Source of the DNA: DASVEE01 sp036399695
Lineage (GTDB): Bacteria > Acidobacteriota > Thermoanaerobaculia > Gp7-AA8
Direction: 5' to 3'
DNA: 15,189 bases
Assembly (NCBI GenBank): GCA_036399695.1
Contig: DASWMP010000078.1
Location: 1-15,189, forward strand
Position numbers and translations under genes: made by a program. Within the stretch, counting starts at the first letter, position 1. Each line of letters begins with the position of its first letter. The notes under the pieces were generated by a model. That model did no database searches, was not told the DNA's origin, and saw only the letters and a list, made by a program, of their open reading frames with translations. This document shows, in pieces, positions 5,808 through 13,991 of the stretch.

Positions 5808-6992
5808 ATGACCATCACCTTCGCCGACACGCTCGCCCCCACAGGCGTTGAAGACTTTCTCACGCGCACCTGGGGGCGCAGCTTCGCCCATTTACCGGGG
5901 GCGCGGGGACGGTTTCGCGACCTGCTGTCGTGGGAGGAAGTGAACGGGATGCTGCAGAAGCACCGGCTCGAGCCGCCGCGGCTGCGGCTGGCGCGCAATG
6001 GCCAGTTCGCGTCCAAGAGCGACTTCCTTCGCTATGAAGGGGGGCGCATCCCGTTCGTCGTGCCGGAGAAACTCTCCGAGCGGCTGCGCGACGGCTACAC
6101 CCTCATCGTCGATGCCGTCGACGACATGACCGACGGCGTCATGCGTCTCGCGGCCGACTTCGAGCGGGTGCTCCACGAGTCGGTGCAGGTCAACATGTAC
6201 GCCGGCTGGCGCGAGCAGCAGGGCTTCAACCGTCACTGCGATACGCACGACGTGGTCGTGCTGCAGGTCTATGGGAAAAAGTACTGGCGCGTCTACGAGG
6301 GGGGCCGTCCGCATCCGCTGAAAGACGACGTCGCCCCGAACAAAGAAGCGCCGCGGACCGTCGTCTGGGAAGGGCTGCTCGAAGACGGCGACGCGCTCTA
6401 CATCCCGCGCGGCTGGTGGCACGAGGCTTCCGGCGTCGGCGAGGTCACGCTGCACCTCACGTTCGGCATCCACCAGCGCACCGGCGTCAGCCTGATGCAC
6501 TGGATGGCGGACCGGCTGCGGGCGTCGACCGAGTTCCGCGCACCCCTGCGCCGCTTCGGCGCGCCCGAGGAACGGCAGCAACAGCTCCACGAGCTGCGAC
6601 GGCAGTTGCTGGAGCAGTTCGACGGCGGCCTGCTCGACCGCTACTTCGCCGAACAGGATGCAAAGGCGCGCTCGCGCGGCTGGGCCAGCCTGCCGTGGAC
6701 CGTCGCCACTCCCACTCCCCCGCCGATGGAGGCGCGCATCACGCTGGCCGCGCCGCGCGCGCTGAACCTCGTGCGCGACGAGCAGTCGATCCGCTTCGAC
6801 GCGAACGGGCGCGCCTGGCAGTTCGCCGCCGCGGCCGAGCCGCTGCTGCACACGCTCTCGCACGGGCCGGCCACGGTGGCGCAGCTCTGCGAGGCGGCGA
6901 ACGGCGCGCTCGACCACGCCACCGTCCAGCAGTTCGTCACCGAGCTGGCGCGGCATGGCCTCGTCGACGTGACGGGCGAGCCGGACGCGTGA
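5808..6992 (+). CDS. JmjC/cupin-domain Fe(II)/2-oxoglutarate oxygenase
   Basis: The 394-residue product belongs to the JmjC cupin family (PF08007-like) that includes the ribosomal oxygenase YcfD/RoxA and the human proteins MINA53 and NO66. These hydroxylate protein side chains using Fe(II), oxygen and 2-oxoglutarate. The iron triad is visible as H143-x-D145 in NRHCDTHDVVVLQVYGKKYW and H205 in PRGWWHEASG. The N-terminal part (WGRSFAHLPG, LLSWEEVNGMLQ) is typical. Residues from about 310 to the end form a separate helical/winged-helix-like domain, as in YcfD, which can mediate dimerisation or substrate binding. ATG at 5808 has no clear ribosome binding site, but it starts just before the conserved region. 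Its neighbours, a repeat peptide upstream and a GTGA-overlapping ferredoxin-like gene downstream, suggest a dedicated substrate rather than a ribosomal protein. A plain ribosomal oxygenase is the main alternative. Confidence 0.88.
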   Translation: MTITFADTLAPTGVEDFLTRTWGRSFAHLPGARGRFRDLLSWEEVNGMLQKHRLEPPRLRLARNGQFASKSDFLRYEGGRIPFVVPEKLSERLRDGYTLIVDAVDDMTDGVMRLAADFERVLHESVQVNMYAGWREQQGFNRHCDTHDVVVLQVYGKKYWRVYEGGRPHPLKDDVAPNKEAPRTVVWEGLLEDGDALYIPRGWWHEASGVGEVTLHLTFGIHQRTGVSLMHWMADRLRASTEFRAPLRRFGAPEERQQQLHELRRQLLEQFDGGLLDRYFAEQDAKARSRGWASLPWTVATPTPPPMEARITLAAPRALNLVRDEQSIRFDANGRAWQFAAAAEPLLHTLSHGPATVAQLCEAANGALDHATVQQFVTELARHGLVDVTGEPDA

Positions 6993-7882
6993 GCACCACC
7001 GCGCGCCGTCCGTTCTGCTCCGACGCCGCACGGCTGCGCGGCGACGACAATATCGCCACCGCCGCCCGAGTCGACGTCTGGCTCCTCGTCGAGCTGCCGA
7101 TCACCTGGGGGCGCGATCCGCTGAACGACGCGGCCCTGCCAGAGCCGGTGCGCGAAACGCTCCGCCGCGCGGAAAAAGAAATCCCCCGCAGCCGCCTCGT
7201 CTTCATCCGCAAGCGGGTCGAGCCCGTCGGCACGACGCGCGTCTTCGTGGTCCGCAGCGCGCCGCGCATCCGCATCGCCTCGCTGGAGCTGCCGTCGCTC
7301 GACGACGTGGCCACCGTGCCGTTCGCGGAGCTGGCCAATCAGGGGGAGCCGCTGACACGGCCGCTCGTGCTCGTCTGCACGCATGGCCAGCACGACTCCT
7401 GCTGCGGGCGGCGCGGCTATCCGCTGTTCGATGCCTTGCGCGAACGCGACTACATCGACGTCTGGCAGTGCTCCCACATCGGCGGCGACCGCTTCGCCGC
7501 GAACGCGCTCGTGCTGCCGTGGGGGCTGTACTACGGACCGGTCGAGCCGCGCGAAGCGGACGCCCTGGTCGACAGCATCGCCCGCAACGAGATCTTCCTG
7601 CCCGGCTACCGCGGACGGAGCACGCTCTCCCGGCCGGTACAGGCGGCCGAGACGTTCGTCCGCCGGGCGAACAACGTCCTGGCCCGCGATGCGTTCCGGC
7701 TGCAGTCGCGCGAGCTGCTGGTGGATGGGCGCATGCACATCCAGTTGCGCGACCAGGAGGGCACCACCCACGACGTGACGCTCGAGCACTACGTGGCCAC
7801 GGCGGCGGCGTACGGGACGTGCTTCGTAAAGGAGGAGCACCCGATCCGGGAGTTCCGGCTGGTCGAGTACCGCGTGCTCTAG
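6989..7882 (+). CDS. Sucrase/ferredoxin-like protein (Apd1-type thioredoxin-fold [2Fe-2S] family)
   Basis: The 297-residue product matches the Suc_Fer-like family (PF06999), which includes yeast Apd1. It has a thioredoxin-like fold binding a [2Fe-2S] cluster through Cys and His. The signature block is present: VCTHGQHDSCCGRRGYPLFD (C130, H132, H135, C138, C139) followed by QCSHIGGDRFAANALVLPWG (C161, H163) and LYYGPV. The GTG start at 6989 overlaps the oxygenase stop codon as GTGA, indicating translational coupling. The only cluster-type chemistry in the operon is here, so it may supply electrons or keep the oxygenase iron reduced, though 2-oxoglutarate enzymes do not normally need a reductase. 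Physiological roles in bacteria are largely unknown. The gene is complete, ending with TAG before a bidirectional hairpin. Confidence 0.88.
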   Translation: MSTTARRPFCSDAARLRGDDNIATAARVDVWLLVELPITWGRDPLNDAALPEPVRETLRRAEKEIPRSRLVFIRKRVEPVGTTRVFVVRSAPRIRIASLELPSLDDVATVPFAELANQGEPLTRPLVLVCTHGQHDSCCGRRGYPLFDALRERDYIDVWQCSHIGGDRFAANALVLPWGLYYGPVEPREADALVDSIARNEIFLPGYRGRSTLSRPVQAAETFVRRANNVLARDAFRLQSRELLVDGRMHIQLRDQEGTTHDVTLEHYVATAAAYGTCFVKEEHPIREFRLVEYRVL

Positions 7883-7891
7883 GCACGATGA

Positions 7892-7964
7892 GACCTATGG
7901 GACAGATGGGACCTATAGGACCTATGAGTTCGTTAGCGGAGCCATAGGTCCCATAGGTCCCATC
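7892..7964. terminator. Bidirectional hairpin built from 9-bp repeats
   Basis: Arms 7905-7926 and 7943-7964 are complementary at 21 of 22 positions around a 16-base loop, and each is made of GGACCTAT-type 9-bp units. Four such units run tandemly from 7892 to 7927 (GACCTATGG, GACAGATGG, GACCTATAG, GACCTATGA). The structure fills the gap between convergent genes, so it can end transcripts from both sides. There is no long T-run. Confidence 0.75.
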
Positions 7965-7976
7965 GTTCGCCGTAGA

Positions 7977-8447
7977 TCAATCCTCGGGGGTGCGCACTTC
8001 CTCGAGCAGGTCGAGCAACTCGCGCAGCCGCTCCGGTGGCACGTGCGCCAGCACGCGCTTCAACACGTCCCCCACCGGCTTGTCGAACGACGCCAGCATC
8101 TCCAAGCCATCCGCGGTAATTGTGGCTCGCACCACCCGCCGGTCCCGCGCGTCGCGGGTGCGGGTGACGAGTCCCCGCGCGTCCAGGCGATCGAGCAGGC
8201 GCGTGAGGTCGGGATCGCGGCGGACCATGCGCTCGCCGATCTCGCCGCAGGCCAGGCCGTCCTCGCCGGCGCCGCGCAGAATGCGCAAGACATTGTACTG
8301 CGACTGGCTGAGATCGGCGCCGCGCAGGAGCGCGTTGAGCGGCACCATGACGTAATCGGCCGTGCGCAGGAGAGCCAGGACGACCTCCTCCTGCAGACTG
8401 GTGAACGGCCGCTTCTGCTTCAGCTCACTCTTCAGCCTCCCGACCAT
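7977..8447 (-). CDS. MarR-family transcriptional regulator
   Basis: The 156-residue product has the MarR winged-helix layout. It has an N-terminal dimerisation helix (LQEEVVLALLRTADYVMVPL), then LSQSQYNVLRILRGAGEDGL, the recognition region LACGEIGERMVRRDPDLTRLLDRLD, and the wing motif GLVTRTRDARDRRVVRATIT. MVGRLK at 8447 was taken as start because it precedes the first helix and places the gene divergent from the YceI gene. The longer open frame simply runs antisense through yceI. A 76-base intergenic region is shared with yceI, so autoregulation and control of yceI are likely. The ligand is unknown; MarR proteins commonly respond to phenolics or oxidants. Confidence 0.9.
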   Translation of the reverse strand: MVGRLKSELKQKRPFTSLQEEVVLALLRTADYVMVPLNALLRGADLSQSQYNVLRILRGAGEDGLACGEIGERMVRRDPDLTRLLDRLDARGLVTRTRDARDRRVVRATITADGLEMLASFDKPVGDVLKRVLAHVPPERLRELLDLLEEVRTPED

Positions 8448-8523
8448 CGGGCCACAGTTTACGCGCACATCCTTTGCACCGCCCCTCCCCGCCCGAATAT
8501 TCGTTGTGAGGAGTAATTCAGAA
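8448..8523. promoter_or_regulatory. Divergent marR-yceI control region
   Basis: This 76-base gap must hold both promoters. It contains the perfect palindrome GAATATTC (8495-8502), followed after ten bases by TAATTC, plus the yceI ribosome binding site TGAGGAG (8507-8513). The AT-rich palindrome in GC-rich surroundings is the best candidate for the MarR operator. No strong -35/-10 pair can be named. Confidence 0.4.
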
Positions 8524-9063
8524 ATGGCAAACACGACCTGGCAGATCGATCCCTCGCACAGCAGCATCGAGTTCGCCGTGAAGCACATGATGTTCACCAC
8601 GGTCCGCGGCCGCTTCAAGGAGTTCACCGGCACTATCGCCGCCGACGAGACGAATCCGAACGGCTCCACCGTGACGGTCGAGATCGCCGCCGCCAGCATC
8701 GACACCGGCTCCGCCGACCGCGACGCCCACCTCCGCTCGGCCGACTTCCTCGACGTCGAGGCCCACCCCACCATCACGTTCCGCAGCAAGCGGGTCGAAG
8801 GCGCGATGGCGAAGGAAGGGGACCGCTTCACGATGACCGGCGAGCTGACGATCCGCGGCACCACGATGGAAATCACGCTGGAGTGCCAGTACGAAGGACA
8901 AGGCAAAGACCCGTGGGGCGGCACCCGCGCCGGCTCCCGCGCCACCGGCCGCCTCGACCGCCGCGACTGGGGCCTGAAATGGAACCAGGCGCTCGAGACC
9001 GGCGGCGTCCTCGTCGCCAATGAGGTGCGGGTCGAGATCGAAGTGCAGGCCGTGAAGCAGTAG
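8524..9063 (+). CDS. YceI-family lipocalin-like protein
   Basis: The 179-residue product is a YceI family member, a beta-barrel that binds polyisoprenoid-like lipids or other amphiphiles. It starts with the family signature TTWQIDPSHSSIEFAVKHMM. It continues with RGRFKEFTGTIAAD, the VEIAAASIDTGSADRDAHLR SADFLDVE block, FTMTGELTIRGTTMEITL, and ends with the EVRVEIEVQ strand. It lacks an N-terminal signal peptide, unlike periplasmic E. coli YceI, so it is probably cytoplasmic. ATG at 8524 follows TGAGGAG at a good distance. It is divergent from a MarR gene, a layout common for this family and suggestive of stress or small-molecule response. A repeat element begins 12 bases after the stop. Confidence 0.93.
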   Translation: MANTTWQIDPSHSSIEFAVKHMMFTTVRGRFKEFTGTIAADETNPNGSTVTVEIAAASIDTGSADRDAHLRSADFLDVEAHPTITFRSKRVEGAMAKEGDRFTMTGELTIRGTTMEITLECQYEGQGKDPWGGTRAGSRATGRLDRRDWGLKWNQALETGGVLVANEVRVEIEVQAVKQ

Positions 9064-9074
9064 CGAGCGGGCTT

Positions 9075-9145
9075 ATGTAGGACAGACACTCTACCGAAAG
9101 GTAAGTTCCGGGTGCACCGGACAGACAAGAGTGTCTGTCCTACAT
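9075..9145. repeat. Dispersed inverted repeat, second family member
   Basis: Arms 9075-9092 (ATGTAGGACAGACACTCT) and 9128-9145 are perfect 18-bp reverse complements around a 35-base spacer. The same arm sequence forms the outer module of the larger repeat at 2507-2644, and GGACAGACAAGAGTGTCTGT is common to both. It occupies nearly all of the gap between the yceI stop codon and the boxR promoter, so it may end yceI transcripts and insulate boxR. Confidence 0.88.
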
Positions 9146-9156
9146 TAATCCAGCAC

Positions 9157-9167
9157 TATAATTCCGG
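9157..9167 (+). promoter_or_regulatory. boxR -10 box and candidate BoxR operator
   Basis: TATAAT at 9157-9162 is a perfect -10 hexamer and lies only 11 bases before the GTG start of boxR. A transcript starting at the usual distance would have almost no leader. The 10 bases TATAATTCCG reappear exactly at 10036-10045 before boxC, suggesting a shared BoxR binding site that overlaps the -10. No good -35 is visible. Confidence 0.6.
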
Positions 9168-9173
9168 TCAGAC

Positions 9174-10040
9174 GTGGCCATCCCGGAACTCGAGCACGAC
9201 CAAACCTTCCTGCGGGCGTTCGGGGAACGCATTCGTGGGGAGCGTGCGCGACGCGGCATGAGCCGCAAGCTGCTGGCCGATCACGCCGGGATCTCCGAGC
9301 GCTACCTCACGCAGCTCGAGTCCGGCAAAGGGAACGTCTCCGTCCTCCTCCTGCGCCACGTTGCCACGGCCCTCGGCGTCCCCCTCGGGCGTCTCGTCGA
9401 GGACGAGCCTCCCTCCCCCGAGCTCACGCTCGTCCGGCAGTTCCTGGCGCGGCTCACTCCCGAGCAGCTCACGGAGGCCTACGCCACCCTCACGGAGCGC
9501 TTTGCGTCCGACGCCAACGTCTCGCGCGCCGGGCGGATCGCTCTCGTCGGACTCCGCGGCGCCGGCAAGACCACCCTCGGCGCGGCACTCGGAAAGGCCA
9601 CCGGCCTCCCCTTCTTCGAGCTCGACAAGGAGATCGAACGGCTCTCCGGCACTTCGCTCGGGGCCATCATCGAGCTCTACGGCCAGCAGGCTTACCGCCG
9701 CTACGAGCTGCAGGCGCTCCAGGAGCTGATGGCCGCGCAGCCGCAGTTCATCGTCGCCACGGGCGGGAGCCTCGTGGCCGAGAGCGCTACCTACGAGCTC
9801 CTCCTCCGGAGCTGCTACACCGTCTGGGTGCGCACGACCCCGGAGGAGCACATGCGGCGCGTGCTGGCGCAGGGGGACCTCCGTCCCATGGCCGGCTCGC
9901 AGCAGGCCATGGACGACCTGCGCCGCATCCTCGAGGAACGGAGCGAGCTGTACGGGCGCGCTGACTTTGCCATCGAAACCACGGGCCGAACCGTCGAGGA
10001 ATCGGTCCGCGAATTGCTGAAACAGAAACCGGAATTATAA
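9174..10040 (+). CDS. boxR: BoxR/BzdR-type benzoyl-CoA-responsive regulator
   Basis: The 288-residue protein is a two-domain fusion characteristic of BoxR/BzdR regulators. Residues 16-75 form an XRE helix-turn-helix (MSRKLLADHAGISERYLTQL, then GNVSVLLLRHVATALGVPL). After a linker, residues 121-285 resemble shikimate kinase, with Walker A GLRGAGKTT (126-134), ELDKEIE (D151) and VATGGSL (195-201). In known systems the kinase-like domain has become the benzoyl-CoA sensor and the protein represses box or bzd operons until the effector binds. GTG at 9174 was chosen because the family N-terminus begins here and a -10 box lies just upstream. Directly followed by boxC and boxB on the same strand, so it is almost certainly the pathway-specific regulator. 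The only real alternative, a true shikimate kinase, is excluded by the HTH domain. Confidence 0.95.
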   Translation: MAIPELEHDQTFLRAFGERIRGERARRGMSRKLLADHAGISERYLTQLESGKGNVSVLLLRHVATALGVPLGRLVEDEPPSPELTLVRQFLARLTPEQLTEAYATLTERFASDANVSRAGRIALVGLRGAGKTTLGAALGKATGLPFFELDKEIERLSGTSLGAIIELYGQQAYRRYELQALQELMAAQPQFIVATGGSLVAESATYELLLRSCYTVWVRTTPEEHMRRVLAQGDLRPMAGSQQAMDDLRRILEERSELYGRADFAIETTGRTVEESVRELLKQKPEL

Positions 10041-10045
10041 TTCCG
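10014..10045 (+). promoter_or_regulatory. boxC promoter with palindromic candidate operator
   Basis: GGAATTATAATTCC (10031-10044) is a perfect 14-bp palindrome lying across the boxR stop codon. It contains TATAAT (10036-10041), and TTGCTG at 10014-10019 could be a weak -35 with 16-base spacing. TATAATTCCG is shared exactly with the boxR promoter. A regulator bound here would cover the -10 box, consistent with repression by BoxR. The boxC ribosome binding site GGAG is at 10057-10060. Confidence 0.6.
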
Positions 10046-10065
10046 CATCACCGTTTGGAGTACGC

Positions 10066-11682
<1,617 letters not shown>

Positions 11683-11695
11683 GGAGCACACGACC

Positions 11696-13117
11696 ATGGC
11701 CCTCAATTACGACGAGAAGATTCCGAACAACGTCGATCTTTCGACGAACAAGACGCTCCAGCGTGCGCTCGAGCACTGGCAGCCGCGCTTTCTCGACTGG
11801 TGGAAGGACCTCGGTCCGGCCGTGTACCAGAACAACGACGTCTATCTCCGCACCGCCACGTCGGTCGACCAGACCGGCTGGGCCACGTTCGGCATGGTGC
11901 GCATGCCGGAGTATCGCTGGGGGATCTTCCTGGCGGAGCCGAAACCGGACCGCACGATCGGCTTCGGCGACAACATCGGCCAGCCGGCGTGGAACGTGGT
12001 GCCGGGCGAGCATCGCTCGACGCTGCGCCGCCTGATCGTCACGCAGGGCGACACGGAGCCGGCCTCGGTCGAGCAGCAGCGCGCGCTCGGCATGACCGCG
12101 CCGTCGCTCTACGACCTGCGCAACCTCTTCCAGGTCAACGTCGAGGAAGGCCGCCACCTCTGGGCGATGGTCTACCTGCTCCACGCCTACTTTGGCCGCG
12201 ACGGCCGCGAGGAAGCCGAAGGGCTGCTCGAGCGCCACTCCGGCGACGCCGACAAGCCGCGCATTCTCTCGACGTTCAACGAGCCGATCCAGGACTGGCT
12301 GTCGTTCTATATGTTTGCCTACTTCACCGATCGCGACGGCAAGTTCCAGCTCAAGGCGCTGGCCGAGAGCGGCTTCGATCCGCTGGCCCGCACCTGTCAG
12401 TTCATGCTCACCGAGGAAGCACATCACATGTTCGTCGGCGACACCGGCATCGGCCGCGTGGTGCGCCGCACCGTCGAGGTGATGAACGAGCTGCGCACCG
12501 ACGATCCGGCGAAGGTCCGCGCCGCCGGCGCCATCGACCTGCCGACGATCCAGAAGTACATGAACTTCTGGTTCAGCTCCGCGCTCGACCTGTTCGGCTC
12601 GGAGATCTCGTCGAACGCGGCGAGCTACTTCGCGAACGGCCTGAAGGGGCGCCCCGACGAGTCGCTGTACGACGAGCACGAAGCGCACGGCGATTACACG
12701 ATCGACGTGCCGGACGCCAACGGCGCGGTGAAGTCGGAGACGGTCTCGCTGCGCAACGCGATGAACGAGGTGATGCGCGCCGCCTATGTCCGCGACTGCG
12801 AGAACGGCGTCCGCCGCTGGAATGGCATCATCAAGAAGGGCGGCATCGATTTCGAGCTGCGCCTCCCGAGCCCCCGCTTCCGCCGCACCGTCGGTAGCTG
12901 GGCGAATGTCCCGACCGATCCGGCCGGCAACCCGATCGCGGCCGATGCATTCGCCGCCGGGATCACGCGCTGGGTCCCGACGCCGGAAGATCAGGCGTTC
13001 GTGCAGTCGCTCATGAAGCCGGTCCACGAGCCGGGCAAAGTGGCGAACTGGATCGCGCCCCCGGACCGCGGCATCAACAACATGCCGGTGGATTACGAGT
13101 ACGTGCGCGTGGCGTAA
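11696..13117 (+). CDS. boxB: BoxB, benzoyl-CoA 2,3-epoxidase di-iron subunit
   Basis: The 473-residue protein is BoxB, the class I di-iron oxygenase that epoxidises benzoyl-CoA using electrons from the reductase BoxA. The six expected iron ligands are present: E121, E151-x-x-H154 (NVEEGRH), D212 (YFTDRD) and E241-x-x-H244 (LTEEAHH). Each is shifted by one from the numbering I recall for the Azoarcus enzyme. Length is standard, so the gene is complete and probably active. ATG at 11696 follows AAGGAG (11681-11686), which overlaps the end of boxC, so the two are coupled. Its electron donor BoxA is not found in this window. A copy of the short 3'-end element follows the stop codon after eight bases, and then the long repeat array begins. 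Confidence 0.96.
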   Translation: MALNYDEKIPNNVDLSTNKTLQRALEHWQPRFLDWWKDLGPAVYQNNDVYLRTATSVDQTGWATFGMVRMPEYRWGIFLAEPKPDRTIGFGDNIGQPAWNVVPGEHRSTLRRLIVTQGDTEPASVEQQRALGMTAPSLYDLRNLFQVNVEEGRHLWAMVYLLHAYFGRDGREEAEGLLERHSGDADKPRILSTFNEPIQDWLSFYMFAYFTDRDGKFQLKALAESGFDPLARTCQFMLTEEAHHMFVGDTGIGRVVRRTVEVMNELRTDDPAKVRAAGAIDLPTIQKYMNFWFSSALDLFGSEISSNAASYFANGLKGRPDESLYDEHEAHGDYTIDVPDANGAVKSETVSLRNAMNEVMRAAYVRDCENGVRRWNGIIKKGGIDFELRLPSPRFRRTVGSWANVPTDPAGNPIAADAFAAGITRWVPTPEDQAFVQSLMKPVHEPGKVANWIAPPDRGINNMPVDYEYVRVA

Positions 13118-13125
13118 CGGCGACA

Positions 13126-13145
13126 CCATCTCGGAGTGCGGTGGC
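13126..13145 (+). repeat. 3'-end element, copy after boxB
   Basis: CCATCTCGGAGTGCGGTGGC begins nine bases after the boxB stop codon and is identical to the minus-strand copy after the DyP peroxidase gene. Here GGAGTG (13133-13138) can also pair with CACTCC (13152-13157), which is followed by TT, giving a weak terminator-like hairpin. Confidence 0.75.
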
Positions 13146-13206
13146 TAGCGTCACTCCTTGGATGAGGAGAGCGCGAGCGGATGAGTCGACAGCTTCGGGC
13201 GGATTC

Positions 13207-13759
13207 CACTCAGCGATGCTGCGGCCACAGGCGGTGTACGAAGGTGTAGTTGCTTCGTCTCACCGTTGCTGGTCCGCCTCGGGCGAAGGCGGCGGCTCGT
13301 CCGCCGCCGCTGTGGGAAAGCGGCAGCTACCGCTGCCTCACTCCAAACTCGGCGAACGGCCGTGGAGGATTCGGGGCGGCGGCGGGCAGTCAGCATGGCG
13401 ATGCTGCCCGCTTTCGACTCGGCCCCTCGCGGTAGTTTGGACTGCGGCAGCGGAAGCTGCCGCTTTTGTACACACTCAGCGATGCTGCGGCCGGCCACAG
13501 GCCGTCCTACGCGGTGTAGTTGCTTCATCTCACCGTTGCTGCGAAGGCGGCGGCTCGTCCGCCGCCGCTGTGGGAAAGCGGCAGCTACCGCTGCCGCACT
13601 CCAAACTCGGCGAACGGCCGTGGAGGATTCGGGGCGGCGGCGGGCAGTCAGCATGGCGATGCTGCCCGCTTTCGACTCGGCCCCTCGCGGTGGTTTGGAC
13701 TGCGGCAGCGGAAGCTGCCGCTTTTGTACACACTCAGCGATGCTGCGGCCGGCCACAGG
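13207..13759. repeat. Tandem array of about 260-bp hairpin-rich repeats
   Basis: Two full units (13207-13472, 266 bp, and 13473-13730, 258 bp) and a 29-base start of a third (13731-13759) each begin CACTCAGCGATGCTGCGGCC, the first with a small internal difference. Over 13283-13486 versus 13541-13744 I find only two substitutions. Each unit is itself folded. 32-bp arms (AAAGCGGCAGCTACCGCTGC onward, and their complement ending GCTGCCGCTTT) enclose a middle section. Inside lie GCGGCAGC-GGAA-GCTGCCGC, GGCGGCGG-CTCGT-CCGCCGCC and CGGGC...AGCAT-GGCG-ATGCT-GCCCG hairpins. This resembles a BIME/REP cluster. All open frames here repeat with the DNA and are not credible genes. No transposase is nearby. 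Confidence 0.92.
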
Positions 13760-13991
13760 TAGCTACAGAGGCAAAGGCCGCCTCCTGCGCCACTCCGCGA
13801 GCGGCACACCGGACGCTCGGAGATACCGCCTGGACACCGGGAGCGCCGCGCAGGAACCCTCGAGCGTACGGGCCGGTGCCGCGAGTGTCGAAGCGGGCGC
13901 CGGGAGGATCCGCTCGGGCACTCGCGGTGTACCGGCGCGCGCTCGTGGTGTACCGGCGCGCGCTCGCGAGGATTCGCCGAACTCCCGCGCG
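13760..13991. repeat. Gene-free GC-rich stretch with a 21-bp tandem duplication
   Basis: Between the repeat array and the SDR gene end I see no credible gene. The notable feature is a 21-bp unit starting CTCGCGGTGTACCGGCGCGC at 13921-13941. It is repeated once with a single change at 13942-13962 and is followed by the first bases of a third copy. The sequence is rich in CGAGCG and GCGCGC. Confidence 0.7.

Noticed and set aside
5892..7031. A 379-residue antisense frame over the JmjC gene
   Set aside because: It mirrors the oxygenase codons, has no recognisable motif, and lies opposite a gene with an intact iron-binding site.
13207..13759. CRISPR array or integron attC sites
   Set aside because: Units are about 260 bp with no short direct repeats separated by unique spacers, and there is no cas or integrase gene and no attC core-site pattern I can identify.
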